Source: Cognatundibacterium griseum
GTDB lineage: Bacteria; Pseudomonadota; Gammaproteobacteria; Burkholderiales; Burkholderiaceae_D
DNA: 64,000 nucleotides
Direction: 5' to 3'
Assembly: GCF_014284195.1 (NCBI RefSeq)
Contig: NZ_JACOGC010000002.1
Location: 124,001 to 188,000, forward strand
The notes beneath the pieces were generated by a model that saw only the letters and a list, made by a program, of their open reading frames with translations, was not told the origin of the DNA and did not search any database. Shown here in pieces: positions 29,690 to 39,372 of the stretch. Each line of letters begins with the position of its first letter. Position 1 is the first letter of the stretch. A program made the translations under genes and the position numbers.

Positions 29690-31813
29690 TTAGTTTGCCT
29701 CTTCTAGTGAATGGTGTGTGTTTGATGATTGCTCAGCATGGTTTGCGTTGATATCTTGTGCGTCAAATGTCAATCCGCTTGGTATGCTGGCTTCAGTATT
29801 GGGTAGTTGTTGATTTGCCGGGATGTAATCAATCTCTAATGTCGCTTTATCAGTGAAATAGCTGGGTAACTCTGCCTTGATCGCTGGAGCGAGATTTTTA
29901 AAATCACCGACTTGTTTCACCAAATTCCCTTTGCCGCTAATAAGCTGGTTCTCTGCTTTCGTGTATGCGTCGTTGGCTTTTTCTAATCCTTTCTTAATGC
30001 CTTCAAAACTATCTAAGAAAGTATTGAGTTTCTTGAACACGTTTTCTGCTTTGCTCGCGAGCAAAGCGGTGTGCTTGTTTTGGTCTTCGTAGCGCCATAA
30101 TTGACGGACGATATTCAGACTGGTGAGCAGCGTGGTTGGTGTCGCAACCAAAACGTTTCGTTCAATGGCTTTTTGAAACAGGGTTTCATCCGCCTTGAGC
30201 GCTTCAACAAATGCGGATTCAATTGGAATAAACATGAACACGATTTCGGGTGAATTCAGCCCAGGTAGTTTGTAGTAATCGCGGTCGGCAAGTTCAGTGA
30301 TGCGTTGACCTATTGCTTTGACGTGTTCAGCCAGCGCGTGAACACGTTCGGCATCGTCTGTGCTGTTGACAAAGGTAGTATACGCATTGAGCGAAACTTT
30401 GGCGTCAATGATAAGGTGTTTATTTTGGGGTAGATACACGACCACATCAGGACGTTGGCGTCCGTCTTCGGTATTGATGGAGACCTCGCGTTTGAAGTCT
30501 TTATTCAATACTAAACCAGAGCGATCGAGCACATTTTCTAAGATGAGTTCGCCCCAGTTGCCTTGGAGTTTTTTCTGCCCGCGCAGAGCAGTAGAGAGCT
30601 CGTGTGCTTCAGTAGTAATTTTTTGATTGAGTTCTTTTAAAGATTCGAGTTCTTTACGCAGTTCACCTTGCTGTGTGGTTTCGCGATGGTGGATTTCTTG
30701 GACTTCTTTTTTGAAGACATCCATTGATTGCTGGAAGGGACTCATGACCGCTGTCAGCGAGAGTTTATTGCTCTCTTGTAGTGAGGCGGCTTTAGTTTCA
30801 AGAATATCGTTGGCCAACAGTTTGAATTGTTCGCTCAAGGCTTTCTTCTGCTCGTCGAATTGTGCCAATTGGTGAGCATGCCCCTTGTCGCGTTCTTCCA
30901 GTGAGATTTTCAACTCTGCATGTTCTTTGGTGATAGAGGTTAGCGATCGATGTAGTTCATCAATCTTTTGGTTGCGCTCGTCAATTTGCTGCTTTTGTTG
31001 GGCGTGGCTTTGGTTACGCTCTTCTAGCGACGCTTTCAGACTGCTGTTGTCATTGCTGATATTGGCGGCATTGTCTTGCAAGGTATTGAAACGTGCTTGA
31101 AGTGAATCTAACGCTTGTTTTGTTTCTTGGTACTTCGACGTGATCTCTTGGGCAAGAACTTGTGCCTCTTTGGTTTGCGTTTCAAGTTGCGTTGATTTTT
31201 GCGCTTGTTCTTCGTAACGCTGACGTTCACGCACTGATTCTGCTTGCGCAGATTCTAAACGCTGGATTTGTTCTTGATATTTTGAACCAACTTCTTGCGC
31301 AATGATTTGTGATTCTTTGGTTTGTGTTTCGAGTTGTGCTGACTTCTGCACTTGTTCTTCATAACGAGCGCGTTCACGAGCTGCTTCGGCTTGAATTTGT
31401 TCTAGTCGAAGATTGAGCGCATCGAGCGTTTTTTGATTCTCTTGAACGGTTGTTTCTGCACCGCGTCTAGCCTTGTCGGATTCATGACGCGCCAGCATAG
31501 TTTGCTCTAATTCTTGGCGAGCTTCTTCAAATTCTGTTCTTAGAAATTTATTGAGAGTTGTGGCAGATTCATTCTGCGCTGTTAGTGTTGCTTGTTGGAT
31601 CTCAATTGCACGATACTTGGCATCGACTTTGTTCAATTCTTCTTTTGTCGATGCGGCTTCTTGTTGAAGTTGTGTGACTTGTGTTTGCGTATTTTGTAGA
31701 TTGAGTTCTGCTTCAACTATTTTTTTTCGTGAATGGAGTACCGAAAATAGATAGCCGATGATGAGGCCCAGAGTGAGCCCGACGGATAGAATAAGGATGG
31801 TTTCGATAGTCAT
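29690..31813 (-). CDS. rmuC: RmuC-family DNA recombination protein in an hsd operon
   Basis: A 707-residue protein. One N-terminal membrane helix ([20 protein letters not shown]) leads into a coiled coil of about 350 residues with internal near-repeats ([13 protein letters not shown] and [13 protein letters not shown]; the RARYEEQ/RQRYEEQ pairs). The C-terminal RmuC nuclease-like domain has [19 protein letters not shown] and [20 protein letters not shown], a PD-(D/E)XK pattern. Chromosomal RmuC limits inversions at short repeats. This copy lies between hsdR and hsdM, 9 bases downstream of hsdR and touching hsdM, so it is an integral operon member. Confidence 0.9.
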   Translation of the reverse strand: MTIETILILSVGLTLGLIIGYLFSVLHSRKKIVEAELNLQNTQTQVTQLQQEAASTKEELNKVDAKYRAIEIQQATLTAQNESATTLNKFLRTEFEEARQELEQTMLARHESDKARRGAETTVQENQKTLDALNLRLEQIQAEAARERARYEEQVQKSAQLETQTKESQIIAQEVGSKYQEQIQRLESAQAESVRERQRYEEQAQKSTQLETQTKEAQVLAQEITSKYQETKQALDSLQARFNTLQDNAANISNDNSSLKASLEERNQSHAQQKQQIDERNQKIDELHRSLTSITKEHAELKISLEERDKGHAHQLAQFDEQKKALSEQFKLLANDILETKAASLQESNKLSLTAVMSPFQQSMDVFKKEVQEIHHRETTQQGELRKELESLKELNQKITTEAHELSTALRGQKKLQGNWGELILENVLDRSGLVLNKDFKREVSINTEDGRQRPDVVVYLPQNKHLIIDAKVSLNAYTTFVNSTDDAERVHALAEHVKAIGQRITELADRDYYKLPGLNSPEIVFMFIPIESAFVEALKADETLFQKAIERNVLVATPTTLLTSLNIVRQLWRYEDQNKHTALLASKAENVFKKLNTFLDSFEGIKKGLEKANDAYTKAENQLISGKGNLVKQVGDFKNLAPAIKAELPSYFTDKATLEIDYIPANQQLPNTEASIPSGLTFDAQDINANHAEQSSNTHHSLEEAN

Positions 31814-31822
31814 AGTTCTTTC

Positions 31823-34800
31823 TTAATGTGTGTTCGTCGATGATTGATCTGATTTGAGGAAAGGCTCAAGCACGGCGAATAGCGTATCGACATCTGCTGT
31901 ACCAAATACACCATCAATGCCTTCGTGCGATAGATGCGTGAACGGTGCCTCATAAAGTGTATTAGCAGTTATCGTGCCATGTTGAGCGATAAAGTTTTTC
32001 AATAGATTCATGAACTGAACTTGTTTCGCGGTGAGAGTCGGATGTTGATGTAAGAAATCGGTAAAGTGTGCTTCGACGGCTTGCGGATTGAGACCGATCA
32101 ATTCACGAATGGTGATATGTAATTGGTCTGCCGTGCGACCATAAAATTCATTCAGCACTTGGATGCTTACCCCTGGGTGGGCGGTAAGTATGGTTGATGT
32201 AAGGCTGTCTAACTCCACCGTTGCAATAGGAAGGCCTTGATAAATCTTTTGCAGAATTGGGTTGGCATTGAGCATTTCGTCCAAGATGGATTTCAAACGA
32301 CGACGATAGAGCATCGCTTCGTCTGCGCCAGCAATGACTACTTTGCGTTCGGTGTCGATGACGCCACCATCGGCAGTTGAGGTCGCGGGTGTTTGCCATC
32401 CTGGGATAGTCGATTTTTGACGGTACTGCATAATGCCGCGCAGTTCGAGGCGTGCCATCTCTAATCTGGCAATGCTCGCATTTTGCCAAAAATCTGCGCT
32501 GCGGACTTCTTGAATGACGTCGTCTTTTTGCCTTACCGCCTGAATATTGACGGCGAGTTTATCCAGCTCGCGTAACAGCTCGTCACGGCCTTCAGTGAAG
32601 CAACTGGCTTTTTCAACAAAGCAGGTTTGTATTGATGCAATCAATTTGTCTAACTGGGTTGCGTGTTTGTCTTTAAGTACTCGTGCTGACATCAATGGCG
32701 CAACTTTTGTAGCGAGCAGGTGCTGAGTTTTTGCGTCAAGCTGTTGCAGTATTCCCGTTTGTTGCAGTTCATGTACTAGGCGTAGCTCACGCTTTACGGC
32801 AATACTTGCATCGGGTAGATCGTTGATATCGGCACGCAGGAGCGCTATTGCTACAGCAAAAGCAGGAGCGTGATTGGCTTTGAGTGCAGCTTGTGCCAGC
32901 ATTAATCGTGTTTCAAAAGTGGTTTGAAGTAAAGATTTTCCACCTGTGTCCTCCGGTTCTTCATATTCCTCTTCAAAGAATTTGAAGTTGCTGTAATGGT
33001 CGAAGATTAGGAATTCGGATTTATCTTTACCAGGCCCGAAGAGGTTTTTACGTAGTCGTGTACCACGGCCTATCATTTGCCTAAATTTTACCCAGGACAT
33101 GACAGGTTTCGCAAAGACGAGATTGACGACTTCCGGTACGTCGATACCTGTATCAAGCATATCCACTGAGATGGCGATACGGAATTCGTTGTTTGGCTTT
33201 TTGAACTCTTTGATCAGACTTTCTACTTTGGGAATGGCATTGTGAATCACTTTGCAGACTTTGGTGCCGTATTGCGGATATAGCTGGCAAAACATTTTCT
33301 CTAAATGTTCGGCGTGATCTTGGCGTTGGGCGAAAATAATTGTTTTGCCTATTAAGGAGCCAGTTTCGTCTTTGATGCCGTTATTGATCAGGTTTTCTAA
33401 GATCAATTTATCAGTATCTTCACTAAAGATTTTTCTTCCAATGTCTCTACCGGCTATCGTCGTATTCTTGGCTTCTGCTTCGCCTAAATCTTCTTCGAGT
33501 TGACGTTGCTGATCTGGATTGAGTTGATTGTAGTGAATGCCATCACGTAAGAAATCTGTCGTGAGATCTTTGACTTTAAACGGTACTAAGTATGGTGGAT
33601 CGTTATTGATGGCTGCATCTAAGCCAAATTCAAACGTCGGATTGGTTGTCTCGCAGTCAAAAATATCAAAGGTATTGCGACTGATGAATTTGACTGGCGT
33701 GGCCGTCAGACCAAGCTGTAAAGCATCAAAATAATCGAATAGATCACGGTATTTATTGTAGATACTACGATGCGATTCATCTGCAATGATAAGGTCAAAA
33801 AAACCAACATCTAACTGCGCGAAACGATTCATCATCCCTGGATAGGTCGAAATATAGATGCGGGCAGATTGATCGATTTTTCCTGTCTCACCAATAATGC
33901 AGCGCGGTTCACTGGGCATGTTTTGCATAAATGCGTCGTCCGCTTGTACTCGCAACTCTTTGCGATCGCACAAGAATAGTATGCGTTTGGCCCAGTGGGT
34001 GCGTAGTAGCAACTCTGCAATGGCAATGGCGACGCGTGTTTTTCCGGTCCCGGTTGCTTGGATGATGAGTGCTTTGCGACGTTGTGACTGGAAGTGCGCA
34101 GCGACAGTTTTAATCGCTTCGATTTGATACGAGCGATCTGCAATACTGAGGTCAGGATTATGTTTTTCCAATTCGCGGTCGCGGTATTGACGTTCGAAAA
34201 TCAGTTGTTCAAGACTGCTCTTACTATAGAAGCCGTATATAGGGCGATAGGTATTGTATTGTTTGTCGTCCCAAATAAATGTTTCATAGCCATTGGTATA
34301 GAAAATCACTGGGCGAACATAGCCCATTTTCTCTAGAGCATCGGCATAAAGACGTGCTTGTTCGCGGCCGGCTTGCAGGCTGGTGTTGCCAGATTTTTTT
34401 GCTTCGACAACGGCAAGTGGCTGACCGTTGTCGCCCCAGAGTACATAGTCTGCGTAACCTTTGCCACTAGCATTGTCTGCGAACTTAACTTCAAATTCTA
34501 GGCTGACGGTTTGTTTGTCATGGACGTCCCATCCAGCTTGTATCAGCATGGCGTCGATGAGCAAGGAACGCGTTTTTGCTTCACTCCATTGCAAGGAATC
34601 GGCCACGCTCTGACTGGCATTCTTGCGCTGATGTTGTTGCTCGGTCGTGGGTTCTTGCGCTTGGCTGGCCTTCTTGAGTCTTTCTTTATCTAGTTCTTCA
34701 AGAATAGCAGTGAGCTGCTCTTCTTTTAACTTTAGCTCATATTCGTACGTCTTAACGGTATCTTCTAGTTGATTGACTTTAACGCTAGGACTTTGTAACT

Positions 34801-35206
34801 CTTTAAACGTGGAGATATCGTTTTTAGCCTTGCCGTAATACCGAATACCCATATACATGGCTAGTTGATGGGCGATGCCGAGTGCGACCTGGGTGTTTTT
34901 TGCATCGCCTTCACCACCGTGCGCTGTTTCATTGCCTTGAACGCGCAAGAAGTTAATTTGATGTATCAGCGACTTATTGACGCAGCTTTCAAATACTGAG
35001 CTTTTGATGAGTTCATAAAAAGTCGCCTGTGGAAGGCGTGGTAATTTTTCTTCTTTATAGATCGCCTTGGTGACTTCCTCCGCAAATCCGCGTAATCGTG
35101 TGAGTGCGCTGCCCGGATCAATAAAGGCAACAGCTTCGGCTAACGCAGCCAAATTAGCCAAATTATCGTTTTCTGGTCTGAGAAACTCAAAGTTTGTCGA
35201 TTTCAT
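31823..35206 (-). CDS. hsdR: Type I restriction endonuclease subunit HsdR
   Basis: About 1127 residues. A DUF4145-like N-terminal domain is followed by the nuclease core (GYADYVLWGDNGQPLAVVEAKK, a PD-ExK pattern). The translocase has Walker A IIQATGTGKTRVAIA, DESHRS, and QMIGRGTRLRKNLFG. An EcoEI-type C-terminal domain follows. The frame also has an ATG at 35224, six codons upstream. I prefer ATG 35206 because the sigma-54 promoter just upstream places the transcript start near 35225, leaving no leader for the earlier codon. Homologues also tend to begin with the NFEFLRPEN-like segment. Confidence 0.93.
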   Translation of the reverse strand: MKSTNFEFLRPENDNLANLAALAEAVAFIDPGSALTRLRGFAEEVTKAIYKEEKLPRLPQATFYELIKSSVFESCVNKSLIHQINFLRVQGNETAHGGEGDAKNTQVALGIAHQLAMYMGIRYYGKAKNDISTFKELQSPSVKVNQLEDTVKTYEYELKLKEEQLTAILEELDKERLKKASQAQEPTTEQQHQRKNASQSVADSLQWSEAKTRSLLIDAMLIQAGWDVHDKQTVSLEFEVKFADNASGKGYADYVLWGDNGQPLAVVEAKKSGNTSLQAGREQARLYADALEKMGYVRPVIFYTNGYETFIWDDKQYNTYRPIYGFYSKSSLEQLIFERQYRDRELEKHNPDLSIADRSYQIEAIKTVAAHFQSQRRKALIIQATGTGKTRVAIAIAELLLRTHWAKRILFLCDRKELRVQADDAFMQNMPSEPRCIIGETGKIDQSARIYISTYPGMMNRFAQLDVGFFDLIIADESHRSIYNKYRDLFDYFDALQLGLTATPVKFISRNTFDIFDCETTNPTFEFGLDAAINNDPPYLVPFKVKDLTTDFLRDGIHYNQLNPDQQRQLEEDLGEAEAKNTTIAGRDIGRKIFSEDTDKLILENLINNGIKDETGSLIGKTIIFAQRQDHAEHLEKMFCQLYPQYGTKVCKVIHNAIPKVESLIKEFKKPNNEFRIAISVDMLDTGIDVPEVVNLVFAKPVMSWVKFRQMIGRGTRLRKNLFGPGKDKSEFLIFDHYSNFKFFEEEYEEPEDTGGKSLLQTTFETRLMLAQAALKANHAPAFAVAIALLRADINDLPDASIAVKRELRLVHELQQTGILQQLDAKTQHLLATKVAPLMSARVLKDKHATQLDKLIASIQTCFVEKASCFTEGRDELLRELDKLAVNIQAVRQKDDVIQEVRSADFWQNASIARLEMARLELRGIMQYRQKSTIPGWQTPATSTADGGVIDTERKVVIAGADEAMLYRRRLKSILDEMLNANPILQKIYQGLPIATVELDSLTSTILTAHPGVSIQVLNEFYGRTADQLHITIRELIGLNPQAVEAHFTDFLHQHPTLTAKQVQFMNLLKNFIAQHGTITANTLYEAPFTHLSHEGIDGVFGTADVDTLFAVLEPFLKSDQSSTNTH

Positions 35207-35235
35207 ATAAAGAATTTTTTCCATGACATCACTTC

Positions 35236-35252
35236 AGCGAAAAGCGTGCCAG
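35236..35252 (-). promoter_or_regulatory. Sigma-54 (-24/-12) promoter driving the hsdR operon
   Basis: The minus-strand sequence CTGGCACGCTTTTCGCT matches the sigma-54 consensus YTGGCACGrNNNTTGCW. The -24 half is complete, one base differs in the -12 half, and the invariant GG and GC are exactly 10 bases apart. It lies in the 34-nt gap between the stop of the CARF-sigma54 activator gene and hsdR. Predicted transcription start is about 35225. Confidence 0.8.
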
Positions 35253-35258
35253 TTCTGA

Positions 35259-36824
35259 TTAGTGATCGTGATTGTCAAATTTGTCGTCTAGCGTGATGCC
35301 TAGACGCGCCATACGATTTGTTAGTGTCTGATAGTTAGAGATGCCTAATAGTTCTGCCGCTGATTTCTTTTTTCCCCTGACCTTTTGAAGTGCCTTTTGA
35401 ATATAGTGTCGTTCGACTTGATCTAGCAAAAGTTGTAAATCAAAACCTTGGTCTAACGTCTGTTCGAGTACGTTTTCTGAGCGTTTTGGCATTGAAAGTA
35501 GGTTGCGCTGGATATCTTCCTCAGAGATTTCAGCGTGCCGAGACCATATTGCTGCACGAAGCAAGGTATGGTGAAGTTCGCGCACGTTTCCAGGCCATTC
35601 ATATTGAAGGAGAATATTTTTAGCTTTTGGAGAAATTATTTTATGTTGCCACTCTGGTTGGTCTTTGCCGTCGGCGTTGATGCGCGCCATACTGTGCTCA
35701 ATAAGTAAATCGATGTCATTACTTCGGGCGCGTAAAGGTGGTAACTGAATGATGCCAACCGCCAGACGATGAAATAAATCCTCTCGGAAATTGCCTGATG
35801 AAACCTCGGTCATTAGGTCTTTATGGGTTGCGGCAATGATTCTGATGTTAATCTTGATCGGATTTGTTTCGCCTACAGGTGTAATTTCACCCTGCTGCAG
35901 TACTCGTAATAATTTAACTTGCGCATCAAATGGTAGGTCGCCAATTTCATCTAGGAAGAGGGTGCCGCCGTTCGCTTCTTGAAAAAGCCCTTTGCGGTGA
36001 TTGTCTGCGCCAGTAAAAGAGCCTTTCTTGTGCCCGAACAGTTCAGAGTTGATCAAATCTTTAGAAATGGCACCGCAATTAATGACGATGAAGGGCTTCT
36101 CTTTTCGCCGACTAGTTTTGGCTATGGCCTCAGCAAAGAGCTCTTTGCCAGTGCCGGTCTCGCCGAGAATCAGGACGGGAACGTCATGCGCGGCAATGCG
36201 ACGTGCTAGGTCAATTTGCTCGGCCATTGCTTGGCTTCGATGGATGATCTTGTCGAACTCTGGCGGTGATTTAGGGAGGTTGAGATTTAGCCTTTCGATG
36301 CGGTCGTCGCTGCGCTGAAGATATTCTGGCAGGAAATCATTGGCAAGATCAAAGCTGAAGTCGACCGTTTCAACTTGAAAGCGACCGTCATTGCTGGGTG
36401 AATTCGATTTTGTTGACTGAAGAAGCGTTGCAGGGAAACGTGTCTTCGCAAGCATAATCCAAATCGCAGCCATCGCTGGAGTGCCTGGGCTTAAGTGAAA
36501 ACTTAGCTCAACGTCCGCACGAGGGAGTTTGATTGCTATGAGCGTATCGCAAACGTTTTGATAGATTTCGGCATAGTTAGTTGGGCTACTTAATTCGATG
36601 TCCTGCAAATCAATGTCTTTGTAGTTGGCTTTTTTCTCAAGCCAATTGCAAAATACGACACTACGTTCGTGTGGGTAGTTGGTGAGCAAGAAGACTCGGT
36701 CGTAGTGCGTATTCCCAAGGAGGGCGTTAGCGATCGGGCCATCACCCTCTGTCAGTGTGCCTTCCGAGGCCCTGTGATCGCTTTCGCCGATCCAAGAGAT
36801 TAGCCAATTTTGTTTTGTATTCAA
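35259..36824 (-). CDS. CARF-sigma54 (RtcR-like) transcriptional activator
   Basis: A 521-residue enhancer-binding protein. Residues 1-170 resemble the RtcR/CARF sensor: WLISWIGESD at the start, YDRVFLLTNYPHERSVVF, and the ligand-loop pattern LSFHLSPGTPAMAAIWIMLA followed by PATLLQST. The AAA+ sigma-54 domain has Walker A GETGTGKE (221-228), GSFTGA (268-273, a GAFTGA variant) and LFLDE (289-293). A Fis-type HTH ends the protein. CARF domains bind cyclic oligonucleotides, and RtcR senses RNA ends. The ligand here is unknown. The only possible start is TTG at 36824, without a clear ribosome-binding site, so expression is probably low. A sigma-54 promoter directly follows the gene. Confidence 0.88.
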   Translation of the reverse strand: MNTKQNWLISWIGESDHRASEGTLTEGDGPIANALLGNTHYDRVFLLTNYPHERSVVFCNWLEKKANYKDIDLQDIELSSPTNYAEIYQNVCDTLIAIKLPRADVELSFHLSPGTPAMAAIWIMLAKTRFPATLLQSTKSNSPSNDGRFQVETVDFSFDLANDFLPEYLQRSDDRIERLNLNLPKSPPEFDKIIHRSQAMAEQIDLARRIAAHDVPVLILGETGTGKELFAEAIAKTSRRKEKPFIVINCGAISKDLINSELFGHKKGSFTGADNHRKGLFQEANGGTLFLDEIGDLPFDAQVKLLRVLQQGEITPVGETNPIKINIRIIAATHKDLMTEVSSGNFREDLFHRLAVGIIQLPPLRARSNDIDLLIEHSMARINADGKDQPEWQHKIISPKAKNILLQYEWPGNVRELHHTLLRAAIWSRHAEISEEDIQRNLLSMPKRSENVLEQTLDQGFDLQLLLDQVERHYIQKALQKVRGKKKSAAELLGISNYQTLTNRMARLGITLDDKFDNHDH

Positions 36825-36874
36825 CTTGTCAACTTTTCTTGCTTAAAAGTATGGCGATCCCAAAACGAGTTAAT

Positions 36875-36905
36875 CATCTCCATAGTTAATTAATATATGG
36901 AGATG
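36875..36905. promoter_or_regulatory. Perfect 10-bp inverted repeat upstream of the activator gene
   Basis: CATCTCCATA (36875-36884) and TATGGAGATG (36896-36905) are exact inverted copies separated by an 11-bp AT-only-but-one spacer. They lie about 50-80 bases upstream of the TTG start. Size and symmetry suggest an operator for a dimeric regulator. A hairpin in the leader is the alternative. Confidence 0.6.
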
Positions 36906-36931
36906 GCATAAATGATAACATTGTAAGGAAA

Positions 36932-36959
36932 ATTATGTTTGGATAATTTTTTTTGTAAA
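36932..36959 (-). promoter_or_regulatory. Possible sigma-70 promoter of the activator gene
   Basis: On the minus strand, TTTACA (36954-36959) and CATAAT (36932-36937) are 16 bases apart. The predicted start falls just upstream of the perfect inverted repeat, which would then lie in the leader. Confidence 0.35.
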
Positions 36960-37092
36960 CTGATCCCATATTTTCTATTCGAACATCACTTAGTAGGCAA
37001 AATAGGGGAAAATTGAACAGAAATATCAAAGGCATTTGCAGCATCCCAAAGTCCCTGTATCTAGGTTCGCTGCTGCATCGTTAGGGGCATAT

Positions 37093-38362
37093 TCAGGATG
37101 GATTCCGACTTTCTGCGGTGATGTATGCAGGTTTGGCAAAGAGGTTATATCGCGTGGTTTGCAAGGTATGTTGGACGGTGTTCGATGGATGTTTAGCGGT
37201 GCTGGTTTTGAGTACGACATGGCGCAATAAACTCATCAGGTTGTAGGTAATCATGACTGTATTCATGGCCGTTTCGGTCGCCCAGAGTTCTTGCATCGCG
37301 AAGCTGTCCGCGGCGAGGTCATACTTCAATTCCTTGATCCGGTTTTCGCAGTTAGTACTACCCAGGTAAATCCTCCAGATGAGCGTGGCAGGTAAGTCCA
37401 AATCGATCACCAGAGTCGAGAAGTGGTATTTGCTGATCACAGGATCATCGGCAAATAAGTTCATGGGTTTGCCTTTTGCAGCAGTTCGTTGTTCAATATG
37501 CTGGCGGATGCCCGCTACCGTGTGTGGCTTTGACCAGGTCGTGGCCTGATAGCTGAAACGGCAGAGTTCAATGCCTTCAACACGATGTCCCCTTGTTCAT
37601 CCAGCAGCGTCCACCATCCCCGCGCATCGACCAGAGCTCTTTGTAATGGATGGGTCTGCAGTAAGGCGATGATGTAATTGAGGTTTTGCCACTCAAGATT
37701 CTCCAGAAAGGCCCGATCAGGGAATCCACTGTCGGCCCGTAATAACGCGACTTTTTGCGTACCCAGATGGTGCAGGGTGTTGGCAAGGAATCCTTGCACG
37801 TTGTGGCTGGAACTCCTGTTGTCTGGGAGTAGCTAGCAATAGGCAATCATGCTGGTATCGGCGACAAACGCCTCAGCGGATGATGGCTGAGGCGGCCGTG
37901 TTTGCCTGGATCGTAGCTAAGCGCGGCGCTTTCCTGCATGCCATAACTGGTCATCACGGTGGAGTCCAGATCCAGTGTGATGCCGTTAGTGTTGATTTGG
38001 TTAAATAGCCATTGGTACAGCGCTTCCATTACGGATTCATTGGTCGATTGCGTGAATTTTTTGAACCGCCGCATAACGGCCTTGAAATTCGCCATTCGGG
38101 TAAAGCCAAAGACCTGTCTTAAGGCAAGGCCATGTCGCGTGACTTCGCCATGTTCGAAACGATTCGCACCACACCAGGCAGAGAGCATGAATTGGGTCAG
38201 GAATTGTTCTGGTCGGTAGCCACGATTGCTGCCCTGTTCCGGCGAACCACAGCTTGCGATGGCTTGATCAAATTTCAGGTGATCAAGCATGCTTTTCGTT
38301 ATCGCCATTCCACTCCAGGCGGTAATTTCTTTATCCCTAAATTGCAGCTCAAGTCCCACCAT
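37093..38362 (-). pseudogene. IS1380-family transposase, frameshifted
   Basis: Three consecutive minus-strand frames together give a transposase of about 420 residues: 38362-37847, 37799-37515 and 37464-37093. The IS1380 DDE residues can be placed in all three pieces: GITLDLDSTVMTSYG, then LLRADSGFPDRAF, then NCENRIKELKYDLAADSF. At least two frameshifts or stops separate them, so it is inactive. Terminal inverted repeats could not be defined. Insertion here probably removed the 5' part of the adjacent brxL. Confidence 0.85.
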
Positions 38363-38452
38363 CGATCCTCACGGAAATCGTGGTGGCTTAAAGTAACCTG
38401 AAATTACCTTATGTTTCAATGAAATCAATAATTTGCTCTATTGTCTAAACCA

Positions 38453-38689
38453 ATGCAAAGCCAGATAGTGGTAATGGGTGATATGAGCCTCGGCGGTACC
38501 ATTACCCCTGCCCGAAATTTAGCTGAAACACTGCAAGTGGCGTTCGATGCTGGCGCAAAACGAATACTGCTCCCCATGTCCAGCGTGATAGATATCCCCT
38601 CGGTACCAGGTGAGCTATTTGCCAAGTTCCAGACCAGTTTCTTTTCTGATCCAGTTGACGCAGTTTTTAAGGCGCTAGGTGTGGATTAA
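38453..38689 (+). pseudogene. brxL: C-terminal stub of BREX Lon-like protease BrxL
   Basis: The last 78 codons match the C-terminal end of BrxL: IVVMGDMSLGGTITPARNLA, then LQVAFDAGAKRILLPMSSV, then PGELFAKFQTSFFSDPVDAV and FKALGVD. The AAA+ domain and everything upstream are missing. The homology begins about 90 bases after the IS1380 transposase start. No other brx gene is in the window. It is the relic of a lost BREX phage-defence system. Confidence 0.75.
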
Positions 38690-39147
38690 TACATCGGACT
38701 TTACTTTATTCATTGAAGCTATTTCGAAAGCGGGAGATGGCGCTGTTATATGCATTTCCGCATCTGACATGCTAGCGGTTGTTGTGTGCGATCGATATTC
38801 GGCCGAACATGTATTTTTTCCACAACGGTACCCGAAAATATTTTTCTCAATCTTGACTTTTTTTGAAGCGAGGCCGGCATTGCTTCTTTTTCGGTTAGAT
38901 TTATGTCGTTATTGTTTTCTAATTTTTAAAAAAATACTGCTATTCATTTTTTGAATTTTCAATTTTTTGAAAATTAAATTCAGCAGGTAATTCTTCTAAA
39001 TTTCATCATATTTGACGGGAAAATCGGCATCTAAAAATTCATATTTATTCAGTATTTTTCCTGAATTTTCGGAAAAATGGTGTTGTCTGTTGGCTCGCGA
39101 TGATTCAAAGTGACCTCACTTTCAACAGATTGAGACGAGAAATAAAT
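38690..39147. other. AT-rich region upstream of alpA-repA, possible origin
   Basis: There is no convincing gene here. The sequence is very AT-rich from 38,900 on. TGAATTTTC occurs at 38952 and 39062, with an inverted copy (GAAAATTAAATTCA) at 38970. Given the RepA-like gene just downstream, a replication origin or iteron region is possible but not shown. Confidence 0.3.
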
Positions 39148-39357
39148 ATGAAAAATCGAGTGATTAGGCTGTCGGAATTGGTCGATATTTTGGGGGTCAG
39201 TAAAGCGACAATTTGGCGTCGAATAAAATCCGATTCGAATTTCCCGAAATTTATTCGGCTTGGCGGCAGTAAGAGTTCAGCAATTGGATTCATTGAAAGT
39301 GAGATTGATGAGTGGATTGATGAGCAAGCGCGTAAGCGCGATGAAATTTCAAAATAG
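39148..39357 (+). CDS. alpA: AlpA-family excisionase/regulator
   Basis: A 69-residue winged-helix protein: RLSELVDILGVSKATIWRRI, then NFPKFIRLGGSKSSAIGF, then ESEIDEWIDEQARKRDE. This is the standard AlpA/MerR-like excisionase signature, which activates integrase genes in P4-type and CP4-57-type elements. I chose the ATG at 39148, preceded by an AGACGAG purine stretch, over an upstream frame extension. It is followed 15 bases later by the rep gene. Confidence 0.88.
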   Translation: MKNRVIRLSELVDILGVSKATIWRRIKSDSNFPKFIRLGGSKSSAIGFIESEIDEWIDEQARKRDEISK

Positions 39358-39372
39358 AATATGAGGCTGTGA

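Noticed and set aside
36825-37000. Sigma-54 promoter upstream of the CARF activator itself
   Set aside because: No GG-N10-GC arrangement was found there on the coding strand; only a weak sigma-70-like pair.
37026-38400. Terminal inverted repeats and target duplication of the IS1380 copy
   Set aside because: No matching ends could be found by eye, so element limits are not stated; only the broken transposase is annotated.
38679-38954. 91-codon plus-strand frame after the brxL stub
   Set aside because: Phe/Leu-rich translation of AT-rich DNA, no ribosome-binding site and no family pattern.
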